From NCBI GenBank assembly GCA_036677645.1, contig JAVBWB010000007.1, positions 3,023-67,022 on the forward strand: DNA of 64,000 nucleotides, in the 5' to 3' direction. The DNA is from RPRC01 sp036677645. GTDB taxonomy: Bacteria > Desulfobacterota > Desulfuromonadia > Geobacterales > Geobacteraceae. Below the pieces are notes generated by a model. The model did no database searches, was not told the origin of the DNA, and worked only from the letters and a program-made list of their open reading frames with translations. How positions within the stretch are numbered: the first letter of the stretch is position 1; every line of letters starts with the position of its first letter. Positions 34,087 through 43,261 of this stretch are shown piece after piece. Both the position numbers and the translations under genes were made by a program.

Positions 34087-35073
34087 ATGCCTGAAATGAC
34101 TTATCGCGACGCGCTCAACGCCGCTCTCAAGGAGGAAATGAGGCGCGATCCGTCCATCGTGACCTGGGGAGAGGACGTGGCCCTGTACGAAGGGTCCTTC
34201 AAGGTGACCCGGGGGCTTCTCGCCGAGTTCGGCGATGCGCGGGTGAAGGACACGCCGATTTCCGAAAACACCATCATCGGGGCCGCCGTCGGAGCCGCCC
34301 TGGGCGGGCTGCGGCCGATCGCCGAGCTCATGACCGTCAACTTCGCGCTCCTGGCGATGGACCAGCTGATCAACCACATGGCGAAGATCCGCGCCATGTT
34401 CGGAGGGCAGGTCAACCTGCCGATGGTGGTGCGCATGCCCGGCGGCGGGGGAAGCCAGCTGGGCGCGCAGCACTCCCAGAGCCTGGAGTCCTATTTCATG
34501 CACTGTCCGGGAATCTACGTGGTTGCGCCGGCAACCCCCGCCGACGCCAAGGGTCTCTTGAAGAGTTCGATCCGCAACGATAACCCCGTGGTGTTCCTGG
34601 AGCATGAACTCCTCTACAACAGCAAGGGCGAGGTGCCCTCCGACGGGGATCATCTCGTCCCGCTGGGCAGGGCGGTCGTGTCGCGACAAGGGACGGACGT
34701 GACCATCATCGCCTATTCCCGCATGGCGGTCCTCTCGCTGCAGGCCGCAGAGGAGCTGGAAAAGGACGGCATTTCTTGCGAGGTCGTGGACCTCCGCTCC
34801 CTTGCGCCCCTCGACACCGGGACTTTCCTGGATTCCGTCAGGAAGACGTCGCGGGCCGTGGTGGTCTCGGAATGCTGGAAGACCTGCGGCGTGGGCAGCG
34901 AGATTTCCTCGCTGGTTTTCGAGAACTGTTTCGACGTCCTGTCCGCGCCGGTTAAAAGAGTGTCGGGCCTGGACGTGCCGATGCCCTACTCGCGGAAGAT
35001 CGAAAAGCTCTGCATCCCGCGGGTGGAGGATATCGCCGCCGCGGTTACAGAGCTGATGCGTCAGGAGTACTGA
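34087..35073 (+). CDS. pdhB: Pyruvate (or acetoin) dehydrogenase E1, beta subunit
   Basis: A 328-residue E1 beta chain that pairs with the alpha subunit. TWGEDVALYEG near residues 22-32 and DTPISEN contain the conserved glutamates that touch ThDP, and RMPGGGGSQLGAQHSQSLE is the characteristic central loop. The C-terminal transketolase domain includes VVDLRSLAPLD. GAGG lies 7 nt before the ATG at 34087. It sits 28 bp after pdhA and 53 bp before the E2 gene. Confidence 0.9.
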   Translation: MPEMTYRDALNAALKEEMRRDPSIVTWGEDVALYEGSFKVTRGLLAEFGDARVKDTPISENTIIGAAVGAALGGLRPIAELMTVNFALLAMDQLINHMAKIRAMFGGQVNLPMVVRMPGGGGSQLGAQHSQSLESYFMHCPGIYVVAPATPADAKGLLKSSIRNDNPVVFLEHELLYNSKGEVPSDGDHLVPLGRAVVSRQGTDVTIIAYSRMAVLSLQAAEELEKDGISCEVVDLRSLAPLDTGTFLDSVRKTSRAVVVSECWKTCGVGSEISSLVFENCFDVLSAPVKRVSGLDVPMPYSRKIEKLCIPRVEDIAAAVTELMRQEY

Positions 35074-35126
35074 AAACCCGCAACCGGCGGACGCGGCACT
35101 TCCGAAGCAACCGACGAGGTGGAATA

Positions 35127-36401
35127 ATGGCAACCGAGATCACCATGCCCAAGCTGTCCGACACCATGACCGAAGGGACCCTCGCCGCCTGGAGGAAAAA
35201 CCCGGGGGAATGGGTCGAGCGGGGAGACATCATCGCTGAAGTGGAAACGGACAAGGCGACCATGGAACTGGAATGCTTCGATTCCGGGGTCCTCCTGGAA
35301 ATAAGCGTCAAGGCCGGAGAGACCGTTCCCGTGGGAACGGTCATTGCGCGCATCGGCAAAGCCGGCGAAGCAGCCGCCCCCCCCAGCGCCGAAAAAACCG
35401 CGCTCCCGGAAACCATGGAGACGGGTGTACCTCCTGAAGAGCCCATCCCGGCGGCGCCGCAGACGATCGGCCCTCCCGCTGCCGCTCCTGCCGAACCCCC
35501 TTTGGCCACCATGGAAAAGGCCGCGCCCATGGTCCGGCGGCTTGCCAGGGAAAGGGGAATCGACCTGGGACTGGTGAAGGGAACGGGCCCGGAAGGGAGG
35601 ATCACCAAGGAAGACCTGGACCGCTACCTTTCCCCGCGCGAGGGCGAATCCCCCGGAGCCGGCGGATTACCGGGCGAAGACCCGGCAGGCGAGCAGGAAC
35701 TCCCGCCCCCGTCCCGCCCGGCTCCCGGCGCGGACGCAGAGGCCCTGACACCGATGCGCGCCGCCATTGCCCGCACGGTGAGCGAATCGTGGAAAAACAT
35801 CCCCCATTTCACGGTCACCGAGGACGTGGACATGGCTGCCGCCGAGGCGCTGCACCACGGCCTGACCGAAGCCGGTCACCATGTGTCGCTGACCGATGTC
35901 GTCATCAAGGCGACGGCGACGGCCCTTGCGGAATTCCCCCGTCTGAACGCCAGTTTCGGAGACGGCAGGATCATACGTCATCCCACCATAGATATGGGTA
36001 TTGCCGTGGATGTGGAAAACGGCCTGCTGGTCCCGGTGATCAGGGACTGCGAAGTCCTCTCCCTCAGGGAAATCGGCATCCGCAGCCGTGACCTCATCGG
36101 AAGGGCCAGGTCGGGGCAGATCAGGATCGCCGAGATCACGGGGGGAACGTTCACCGTTTCCAACATGGGCATGCTCGGCATCAAGGAGTTCTCCGCCATT
36201 ATCCTTCCTACCCAGGCAGGCATACTGGCGACCGGCGCCGTCGCGGACCGCCCGGTCATCCGAAATGGCGTCGTCGGTGCGGCACGCGTCATGACAATGA
36301 CGCTCTCCGCCGACCACCGGGTTGTCGATGGAGCATATGCCGCCCGCTTCATGAAGAAGCTTGCGCAGACCCTGGAGAACCCGCTTCGCCTGCTGGTCTG
36401 A
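35127..36401 (+). CDS. pdhC: Dihydrolipoyllysine acyltransferase, E2 of the pyruvate-type dehydrogenase
   Basis: A 424-residue E2 protein. The lipoyl domain (about residues 1-80) has ETDKATME with lipoylated K43, followed by an Ala/Pro/Glu-rich hinge. A peripheral subunit-binding domain (about 130-170) includes APMVRRLARERGIDL. A second Pro/Gly-rich hinge and the catalytic domain (about 205-424) follow, with SADHRVVDG containing H397 and D401. GAGGTGGAATA precedes the ATG. It closes the E1 alpha-E1 beta-E2 set and probably uses the upstream LpdA as its E3. No terminator is visible before the next gene. Confidence 0.92.
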   Translation: MATEITMPKLSDTMTEGTLAAWRKNPGEWVERGDIIAEVETDKATMELECFDSGVLLEISVKAGETVPVGTVIARIGKAGEAAAPPSAEKTALPETMETGVPPEEPIPAAPQTIGPPAAAPAEPPLATMEKAAPMVRRLARERGIDLGLVKGTGPEGRITKEDLDRYLSPREGESPGAGGLPGEDPAGEQELPPPSRPAPGADAEALTPMRAAIARTVSESWKNIPHFTVTEDVDMAAAEALHHGLTEAGHHVSLTDVVIKATATALAEFPRLNASFGDGRIIRHPTIDMGIAVDVENGLLVPVIRDCEVLSLREIGIRSRDLIGRARSGQIRIAEITGGTFTVSNMGMLGIKEFSAIILPTQAGILATGAVADRPVIRNGVVGAARVMTMTLSADHRVVDGAYAARFMKKLAQTLENPLRLLV

Positions 36402-36455
36402 ATCGGGGATGTCGCTGAATTTGGAATAACCGCCACTTGAATGAAGGAGGAAACC

Positions 36456-38873
36456 ATGGTGAAAGATGACTGCAGGGTACCGGTGGAACGTCTCAGATGG
36501 ACATGCGACCCGAACCAGCTCCAGTTCGAAACGACGGACGATCTTTACGAGCTGGAGGGAACCATCGGCCAGGAACGGGCGCAGAGAGCCATAGACTTCA
36601 GCCTGGGCATGACGGAAACCGGGTTCAACCTCTATATTTCCGGCGAGGCGGGCACGGGACGCACTTCTTCCATCATGAACCTCCTGAAGAACAGGGCCAA
36701 GGACGAGCCCACCCCCCACGACTGGTGCTACGTCTATAACTTCAAGGCGCCGGACAATCCCATGGCCCTTGCGTTGAAGGCCGGCATGGGTTGCGAGCTG
36801 GAAAAGGACATGCAGGAACTCCTCAACCTGGTCCGCAACGACATCCCCAAAGCCCTGGAAAGCAAGGAATACGAAAGCAACAAATCGACGATAGTCCAGG
36901 AAAACCAGGAAAAGAACAACGCTCTTTTCTCAGAGCTGGAAAAGGAAGCCCAGGAAAAGGGCTTTTCGCTCCAGAGGACCGTGACCGGCCTGGTCATGGT
37001 TCCCCAGAAGGAAGGACGCAATTTCACCCAGGAGGAGTACGACGCCCTGCCTGCCGATGAACAGGAAAGACTGGACGCCATCGGCACGGACCTGAAGGGG
37101 AAACTGGCCGACGTGATCAGCCTGATCCGCGAAAACGAAAAGGCCGTGAAGGAATCCCTGGCCCAGCTGGACAGGAACCTGGGCCTTTCCGCGGTCGGTC
37201 ACTACATTATACCGCTGAAGGATAAATACCGGGAATTCGGGCGGGTGATCGAGTACCTGGACCTGGTCCAGGAAGACATCCTGCTCAACCTGGAGGATTT
37301 CAAGGGCGCCCCGCAACAGCCGACCATACCGGGCCTCAAACTCCCGGTACAGTCTCCTTCATTCGAGCGCTACGTGGTGAACCTCCTGGTCGACAACTGC
37401 GGAAAGAATGGCGCGCCGGTCGTGTTCGAAGCGAATCCGACCTACAACAACCTGTTCGGCCGCATCGATCACATGATGCAGATGGGCGGCGTTGCCACGA
37501 CCAACTTCACCCTGATAAAGGCAGGTTCCCTGCACAAGGCCAACGGCGGCTACCTGGTGGTCAACGCCCGGGACGTGCTTCTCAGCCCGTTCTCCTGGGA
37601 TGCCCTGAAACGCTGCATCCGCAACAGCGAAATAAAAATCGAGGATATTCTCGAACAGTACCGCATCATCACCATGATCTCGCTCAAGCCGGAAGCCATA
37701 CCGCTCCAGGCGAAGATCATCATGATCGGGTCACCCATGATCTACTACCTGCTCTATTACATGGAGCCCGATTACCGCAAGTTCTTCAAGGTGAAAGCGG
37801 ATTTCGACAGCAAAGTGGCGCGGACCCCGGAGGTTCTCAAGGATTACTCCCTGTTCGTGTCCACCCACTGCCGGAAGGAGAACCTCCTGCCGTTCGACAA
37901 AAGCGCCGTCGCAGGGATCCTGGAGTGCTCGGCGCGCATGGTGGAGGACCAGGGGAAGTTTTCGACCCAGTTCATGGAGGTTGCCGACCTGATCCGGGAG
38001 GCGGATTTCTGGGCGCGCAAAGACGGAAGCGCCATGGTGACCGGAGCCTCTGTCAGGAAGGCGATCGAGGAAAAGGTCTACCGGAGCAACCAGATCGAGG
38101 AGCGCTTGCAGGAACTGTTCGAAGAGGGCACCCTGATGGTGGACACGACCGGCAGCGTAGTCGGGCAGGTGAACGGGCTTTCGGTCATCTCTCTGGCCGA
38201 TTATACCTTCGGCCGGCCGTCCCGGGTCACCGCGCGGGTTTACATGGGCCGGGGCGGCATGGTCAACATCGAGCGGGAGGTGAAGCTTTCCGGCCCCATC
38301 CACGACAAGGGCGTGCTGATCCTCACCGGTTATCTGGGGGGGAAATTCGCCCACGACAAGCCCCTGTCATTCTCCGCTTCCCTCTGCTTCGAGCAGAATT
38401 ACGAAGGGATCGAAGGTGACAGCGCATCTTCGACCGAGCTGTACGCCCTGCTCTCCGCGCTCTCAGGCGTGCCGATCAAGCAGGGAATCGCCGTTACCGG
38501 AAGCGTCAACCAGCTGGGCATGATCCAGCCCATTGGCGGGGTCAACTACAAGATCGAGGGATTCTTCGCCGTCTGCAAGGCCAAGGGGCTTACCGGTGAA
38601 CAGGGTGTCATGATTCCGCGCAGCAACCTGCGCAACCTCATGCTGAAGAACGAAGTGGCGGAAGCGGTGGAAGCAGGCACGTTCCATATCTGGAGCGTGG
38701 AAACCATAGACCAGGGCATCGAGATCCTTACCGGCGTTCCGGCCGGTGAAAGTCGGGAAGACGGCAGCTACCCGGAGGGAACCGTCAATCGTCTGGTTGA
38801 TGCGCGCCTGAGTGAAATGCTGGAAAGCATGAAGAAATTCTCTGCCGGCCAGGATAAGGAAGAAAAAAAATAG
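36456..38873 (+). CDS. Lon-family (S16) ATP-dependent protease-like protein
   Basis: An 805-residue AAA+/Lon fusion of the type lacking the classic Lon N-domain. The ATPase region has a P-loop GEAGTGRT at residues 63-70, with arginine in place of the usual lysine. A long coiled helical insert (about 115-260) lies inside the ATPase part. The C-terminal protease domain holds EGDSAS with nucleophile S656 and NYKIEG with K699, a spacing of 43 residues as in E. coli Lon. AGGAGG lies just before the ATG at 36456; an ATG at 36441 would place the ribosome site inside the gene. It starts 54 bp after pdhC and ends at a strong terminator. Confidence 0.88.
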   Translation: MVKDDCRVPVERLRWTCDPNQLQFETTDDLYELEGTIGQERAQRAIDFSLGMTETGFNLYISGEAGTGRTSSIMNLLKNRAKDEPTPHDWCYVYNFKAPDNPMALALKAGMGCELEKDMQELLNLVRNDIPKALESKEYESNKSTIVQENQEKNNALFSELEKEAQEKGFSLQRTVTGLVMVPQKEGRNFTQEEYDALPADEQERLDAIGTDLKGKLADVISLIRENEKAVKESLAQLDRNLGLSAVGHYIIPLKDKYREFGRVIEYLDLVQEDILLNLEDFKGAPQQPTIPGLKLPVQSPSFERYVVNLLVDNCGKNGAPVVFEANPTYNNLFGRIDHMMQMGGVATTNFTLIKAGSLHKANGGYLVVNARDVLLSPFSWDALKRCIRNSEIKIEDILEQYRIITMISLKPEAIPLQAKIIMIGSPMIYYLLYYMEPDYRKFFKVKADFDSKVARTPEVLKDYSLFVSTHCRKENLLPFDKSAVAGILECSARMVEDQGKFSTQFMEVADLIREADFWARKDGSAMVTGASVRKAIEEKVYRSNQIEERLQELFEEGTLMVDTTGSVVGQVNGLSVISLADYTFGRPSRVTARVYMGRGGMVNIEREVKLSGPIHDKGVLILTGYLGGKFAHDKPLSFSASLCFEQNYEGIEGDSASSTELYALLSALSGVPIKQGIAVTGSVNQLGMIQPIGGVNYKIEGFFAVCKAKGLTGEQGVMIPRSNLRNLMLKNEVAEAVEAGTFHIWSVETIDQGIEILTGVPAGESREDGSYPEGTVNRLVDARLSEMLESMKKFSAGQDKEEKK

Positions 38874-38897
38874 CTCCTCTTCATAAAACCTTCCCGG

Positions 38898-38936
38898 AGG
38901 CAGGGATAATGCGCTATCATCGTCCCTGCCTTTTTT
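38898..38936 (+). terminator. Rho-independent terminator after the Lon-like gene
   Basis: AGGCAGGGA (38898-38906) and TCCCTGCCT (38923-38931) form a perfect 9-bp stem with a 16-nt loop, followed by six T residues (38931-38936). Confidence 0.88.
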
Positions 38937-38943
38937 GCGGCCG

Positions 38944-38959
38944 TGTGAGGAAAATCACA
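38944..38959 (+). promoter_or_regulatory. CRP-type dyad upstream of the lipid kinase gene
   Basis: TGTGA-N6-TCACA: both half-sites match the enterobacterial CRP consensus exactly. It lies 49 bp before the ATG at 39009. CRP/FNR-family regulators in deltaproteobacteria, such as HcpR in Desulfovibrio, also use TGTGA-N6-TCACA-like sites. No clear -10 hexamer accompanies it. Confidence 0.45.
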
Positions 38960-39008
38960 GACAGCAGGTCCATTGGGGCACAATACTTCCCGGGAAAGGA
39001 TCTGATGC

Positions 39009-39881
39009 ATGCCTGCCAAGTGCACTCTGATCGTGAATCCCCTCTCAGGCGGCTATTCCGCGGCGAAAACCGGCACAGCCCAAGCGGCGCTGGAAGATCT
39101 CGGCATGGCCTGCAGGGTGGTTGAAACCAGGACCCCTGCCGAAGCGGCCGGCCATGCCGCGGCAATCTGCCGCGATGAAACCGACCCGTTGATCGTGATC
39201 GGCGCCGGCGACGGCACCATTAACGGCGTGGTGAACGGCCTCGTCCCGGGCAAGGCGACAATCGCGGTCCTGCCGTTCGGGACCTCGAACGTTCTCAGCA
39301 GGGAACTGGGCATTTTCTCTCCCGCTCAAGGCATCCAAAGGATCGCCGCCGGCCGTTCCAGGCCGGTTTCGGTCGGTCTCATGGAAAAGGATCAGGTCAG
39401 GCGGATCTTTCTGCTCATGGCCGGGATCGGTTTTGACGGCGCCGTAGTCAAAGGAGTGGGCCCGCGGGAAAAGCGGCTTCTGGGCAAGGGCGCCTATATC
39501 CTTTCAGCCCTGCGGCTTCTGTGTGCCGGCGAATCGGAAACGATGCGGGTCGAATGGGGTTCCGGCCGTAACGAATGCCACAGCGTGATTGTCTGCAATG
39601 CGTCGAAATACGCGGGGAATTTCACTCTTGCCCCGACTGCGTCCATGTTCGAGCCGGGATTCCAGGTGTTCTGCCTGGAAAAGGGCGGCAGAGCGAGCCT
39701 GCTGCGATCCATGCTCGCCCTCTTGGCGGGAAAGGGAATGGGCGGAGCGCACGTCCGGTCCTTCCGGGCCGAAGAAATCCTGATCGACGGGGACAAGCCT
39801 CTCCAGGCTGACGGCGACTTCTACTTTCACGCGCCGGTACGGATCCGGCCGGTTCCGGATTTCATGAGGGTCATGGTGTAG
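39009..39881 (+). CDS. Diacylglycerol/lipid kinase family protein (YegS-like)
   Basis: A 290-residue member of the diacylglycerol/sphingosine kinase superfamily that would phosphorylate a lipid at the membrane. IVNPLSGG (near residue 8) and GAGDGTINGVVNG (near 66-78) form the nucleotide-binding motifs; the latter is the GGDGT motif with Ala for the second Gly. FGTSNVLSREL and AGIGFDGAVV are also conserved, and a C-terminal DGD segment fits the second domain. The ATG at 39009 gives the natural start. It stands between a terminator and the REC-PilZ gene. The lipid substrate cannot be told. Confidence 0.85.
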   Translation: MPAKCTLIVNPLSGGYSAAKTGTAQAALEDLGMACRVVETRTPAEAAGHAAAICRDETDPLIVIGAGDGTINGVVNGLVPGKATIAVLPFGTSNVLSRELGIFSPAQGIQRIAAGRSRPVSVGLMEKDQVRRIFLLMAGIGFDGAVVKGVGPREKRLLGKGAYILSALRLLCAGESETMRVEWGSGRNECHSVIVCNASKYAGNFTLAPTASMFEPGFQVFCLEKGGRASLLRSMLALLAGKGMGGAHVRSFRAEEILIDGDKPLQADGDFYFHAPVRIRPVPDFMRVMV

Positions 39882-40110
39882 CCGCCCGTTGGCGAAACCG
39901 GCAGCGGCTGAAAGGCCGAAATCCGGATTACTGGCTGTCTTGGACCATCGGGATGGAAACGGCGCCTCGCCGCGATCATCGAGATCGCAATCACAGCCGA
40001 ATTCCCTGCACTATCGTGAACCGGATGTCATACGACAATTTTAATCTGGACATATAGAGCATTTTTTATTACATGATACACTGAATATTATTCCAGGCGG
40101 AGGATGCGCA
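39882..40110 (+). other. Intergenic region upstream of the REC-PilZ gene
   Basis: A 229-bp gap without a gene. GCGATC/GATCGC (39971-39976/39982-39987) is a short inverted repeat. The last 80 bp turn AT-rich and may hold a promoter (TGGACA, 17 bp, TACATG), but the match is poor. Confidence 0.35.
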
Positions 40111-40815
40111 ATGGCCATCAAGTCGAAGATCCTTCTGGTTGACGATACCAGGCTGTTTCTGGAGCTGGAAAAGAGCTTCCTCAGGCTGTCGCCGGTGTGC
40201 GTCCTGACCGCTTCAAGCGCTGAAGAAGCTCTGGAGATCGCCGCCACCGAACGCCCCGACCTCATTTTTCTCGACATCCACATGCCGGGGATGGGAGGAA
40301 TCGCCTGCTGCAAACTCCTGAAGGACGACCCTTCCCTCAAATTCATCCCGGTTGTCATGGTTTCCGCCTCCGGCAAGGAGGAAGACCTGGAACTGTGCCG
40401 GTCGGCCGGATGCGACGGCTACGTGACCAAGCCCATCGACCGGAAGCTGTTCCTGGAGAAGGCACGCAAATTCACGAACACCGTGGAGCGCCGGGATCCG
40501 CGGATCAGCTTCAGGGCGGAAGTGGCCTGCAGGCTGAAGGATCAGTTCATGACCGTGCACAGCGTGGACCTCAGTTCCGGAGGGGTATACCTTCAGTGCG
40601 ACCTGGACGTGGGAGAAAGGGAAATGATGGCGCTCTCCTTCGTGCTGGCGACCAGCGACGAACCGGCAGTGGTCGCGAAGGGGCAGGTCGCTTGGACCAA
40701 CAGCACCGGCCAGAGGAAAAAACCGTCACTTCCACCTGGCTTCGGCGTGGAATTCATCGACATGGCGGAGTCAAGCCGCTCGGCTATCAGGTCTTTTCTT
40801 GACTCACGACCGTGA
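40111..40815 (+). CDS. Response regulator with REC and PilZ domains
   Basis: A 234-residue two-domain regulator. The receiver (about residues 5-120) has acidic pair D11-D12, phosphoacceptor D55 (LDIHMPG) and K107 (TKP). The PilZ domain (about 126-230) has RRDPR (R127-R131) and DLSSGG (D153-G158), the RxxxR and D/NxSxxG motifs that bind c-di-GMP. It therefore may couple phosphorylation to c-di-GMP sensing, often to control motility or surface behaviour. GGCGGAGGATGCGCA precedes the ATG. No histidine kinase is adjacent. Confidence 0.92.
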   Translation: MAIKSKILLVDDTRLFLELEKSFLRLSPVCVLTASSAEEALEIAATERPDLIFLDIHMPGMGGIACCKLLKDDPSLKFIPVVMVSASGKEEDLELCRSAGCDGYVTKPIDRKLFLEKARKFTNTVERRDPRISFRAEVACRLKDQFMTVHSVDLSSGGVYLQCDLDVGEREMMALSFVLATSDEPAVVAKGQVAWTNSTGQRKKPSLPPGFGVEFIDMAESSRSAIRSFLDSRP

Positions 40816-40840
40816 TTGCCGCCGCGGCGGGAAAGGGACA

Positions 40841-41422
40841 ATGGAAGAGAACGGGGACAACAGCAACCTGAAATGGGACCAGCGGTTCCGCAATGAAGAA
40901 TGCGTCCTGGGGAACGATCCGTCCGCCTATCTGGCTGACAACATCGAACTGATCAAGCGGCTCGTGCCGGGGAAACGCGCGCTGGACATCGCGTGCGGCG
41001 AAGGCAGGAACAGCGTTTACCTGGCGAAACAGGGCTTCCGGGTTGTGGGCCTGGACATTTCGGACGCCGGGCTGGAGAAGGCGCGTGCCTGGATGGCCAG
41101 GGAATCGGTAACGATCGATTTGCGCCGTGTCGATCTGGAGCGCTGCCACCTGACCGGGACCTTCGATCTCATCATCAACTTCAATTTCCTCCTGCGGAAC
41201 CTCATTCCGCAGGAGGTTGCCGCTCTCGCTCCCGGAGGCGTCCTGGTGTTCGACACGCTGATGGATTCACCGCATGTCCCCTGCCCACACAAGAAAGAAT
41301 ACCTCCTCGAACCGGGCGAACTCCTGGCCATTTTCCGCACGTTCAAAGGTGAAATCCTGCTCCCGGAGGAAAGGCCCTACGACCAGATGCCGACCGCGAA
41401 ACTGATTTTCCGCAAGGAGTGA
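40841..41422 (+). CDS. Class I SAM-dependent methyltransferase (TehB-like)
   Basis: A 193-residue Rossmann methyltransferase. LDIACGEGRNS (about residues 48-58) is SAM motif I, VVGLDIS is motif II with the ribose-binding Asp, and FDLIINFNFLLRNL resembles the TehB/UbiE-type post-motif. GAAAGGGACA lies before the ATG at 40841. It starts 25 bp after the REC-PilZ gene and may share its transcript. Its stop lies 2 bp from the stop of the convergent GspE-type gene. Substrate unknown. Confidence 0.85.
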   Translation: MEENGDNSNLKWDQRFRNEECVLGNDPSAYLADNIELIKRLVPGKRALDIACGEGRNSVYLAKQGFRVVGLDISDAGLEKARAWMARESVTIDLRRVDLERCHLTGTFDLIINFNFLLRNLIPQEVAALAPGGVLVFDTLMDSPHVPCPHKKEYLLEPGELLAIFRTFKGEILLPEERPYDQMPTAKLIFRKE

Positions 41423-41424
41423 TC

Positions 41425-43212
41425 TCAGGTGACTGCTATCACCTCTTCATAGGTCGTCGCCCCCTCCAGCATTTTCCTCACCGCAACCTGGCGCAACGGC
41501 ACCATGCCGTCCCTAATGGCGATCTCGTGCAACTCGGCCGTATCAACCTTGTCGTCCAGCCGGGCAACCAGGTTCTCGCTGAAATCCATGACCTCGAAGA
41601 TGCCGGTCCTGCCGCGATACCCCGTACCCCGGCAGGCGGCGCATCCGTCACCGTAGAATACCCTCCTCGGCATGTCCTCAAGTCCCAGGAAGGCCATTTC
41701 CTCGTGGGAAAGGCGCCTTTCGCGCTTGCACAGCGGACAGATGCAGCGGACCAGCCGCTGGGCGATGATGCCGATCACGGTAGAAGTTATGAGAAAGGGC
41801 GGAACGCCCAGGTCAAGCAGGCGGGTCACCGACGAGGGCGCATCGTTGGTGTGCAGCGTCGACAGGACCAGATGGCCGGTAAGGGCAGCCTGTACGGCGT
41901 TTTCGGCGGTCTCCCGGTCCCTGATCTCCCCGACCATGATGATGTCCGGATCCTGGCGCAGGATATTCCGCAGGATGGTGCCGAAAGTGACGCCGATTCC
42001 CGACTGGATGCCCACCTGGTTGAACTCTTCCATCACCATCTCGATGGGGTCCTCGATGGTGACCACGTTCACCTCCGGAGAAGAAAGCGTCCGCAGTGTC
42101 GAATAGAGCGTCGTGGTCTTCCCGCTCCCGGTCGGGCCGGTGACCAGGATTATCCCGTTCGGCTTTCGGATGAAACCGTTGTACAGCTGGTATTCCCGCG
42201 GATAAAAGCCGATGCTGTCCAGGTCCTGCAGAAGTATCTCCGGGTCGAAAATCCTGATGACGACTTTTTCGCCGAACGCCACCGGCAGGGTGGAAACGCG
42301 CAACTCCACCTCCCGGTCCCGATGGGCGGTCTTGATCCGGCCGTCCTGGGGCCTCCTCTTTTCCGCCAGGTCCATGCGGGAAAGCATCTTGATCCGGGAG
42401 ACGATGGGGAGGTGGAGCGGTTTGGGAATGGTGTGGATGTTGTGCAGCACCCCGTCCACCCGGAACCTGATGAGCGATATTTCCCGCTTCGGCTCGATGT
42501 GGATATCGCTTGCCCGCTGATCGAAGGCATAGGACAGGATGAACTCCACGGCGCTGACGATGTTCTTGTCGGAGCCGTCGATATCGTGATGCCCCTTCAT
42601 CCTGACGAACTGCTCCAGATTGCCGAGGTCGACGACGGACGACGGTTCGTTCTGCGCCGCCAGTATGGACGCCCGGAATCCGAAGAACTCCCGGAGGATC
42701 TTCAGAATGTCGCTCTTGGAGCTCAATACTCTCCTGATGGCGACCTTCCTCAACATGAGAAGGTCTTCGATCTCATCCATGGCGAAAGGATCGGCGACTG
42801 CAATGGTGATGGCGCCCTCGCTTTCAGCGACCGGGACAATGAGATGCTTCATGGCAAACGGCCTGGGTATGGGCGAGGTCACCACTTCCAGGTCCAGCTT
42901 GAGCGGATCTATTTTCAGGTAGGGAACCCCGGCCGCTTCGGCGACAACCTCGGTAATGGCGTCCTCGGTCAGTATCCTGCCGTTGCTCCCCGGAATCTCA
43001 AGATTGAAGGACGAGATAACCTCGGCGGGTGACGGCAGGACGGGAGACTGGGCGAACCGCCGGGCGTAGCCGGGGTGCTGGTGGCCCTGCATCCGGGCAG
43101 TCCTGGATTCGCCCTGGGCAATGACATCCGCATACTGTTCTCGCGACAGCATGCCTTTCGCCAGCAGCGCCCCGGCAACTGCCTTGATGGTGAGAGATTT
43201 TCCGTTGGGCAT
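41425..43212 (-). CDS. GspE/PulE/PilB-family assembly ATPase
   Basis: A 595-residue type II secretion/type IV pilus assembly ATPase. An N-terminal GspE-like domain (about residues 1-180) is followed by the core, with Walker A GPTGSGKT (359-366), Asp box TIEDPIE (385-391), Walker B-like DPDIIMVGEIRD (421-432) and His box TGHLVLSTLHT (445-455). A zinc tetracysteine is formed by C492, C495, C524 and C527. Such ATPases drive pseudopilus or pilus assembly from the cytoplasmic face. It lies 49 bp after a secreted coiled-coil gene, and no pilin, GspF or secretin is nearby, so its apparatus is unknown. Confidence 0.9.
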   Translation of the reverse strand: MPNGKSLTIKAVAGALLAKGMLSREQYADVIAQGESRTARMQGHQHPGYARRFAQSPVLPSPAEVISSFNLEIPGSNGRILTEDAITEVVAEAAGVPYLKIDPLKLDLEVVTSPIPRPFAMKHLIVPVAESEGAITIAVADPFAMDEIEDLLMLRKVAIRRVLSSKSDILKILREFFGFRASILAAQNEPSSVVDLGNLEQFVRMKGHHDIDGSDKNIVSAVEFILSYAFDQRASDIHIEPKREISLIRFRVDGVLHNIHTIPKPLHLPIVSRIKMLSRMDLAEKRRPQDGRIKTAHRDREVELRVSTLPVAFGEKVVIRIFDPEILLQDLDSIGFYPREYQLYNGFIRKPNGIILVTGPTGSGKTTTLYSTLRTLSSPEVNVVTIEDPIEMVMEEFNQVGIQSGIGVTFGTILRNILRQDPDIIMVGEIRDRETAENAVQAALTGHLVLSTLHTNDAPSSVTRLLDLGVPPFLITSTVIGIIAQRLVRCICPLCKRERRLSHEEMAFLGLEDMPRRVFYGDGCAACRGTGYRGRTGIFEVMDFSENLVARLDDKVDTAELHEIAIRDGMVPLRQVAVRKMLEGATTYEEVIAVT

Positions 43213-43261
43213 CAGGCCTCCATCACTTCTATCAGATGAGGACGCAAGGGGTCCCGCCGCA

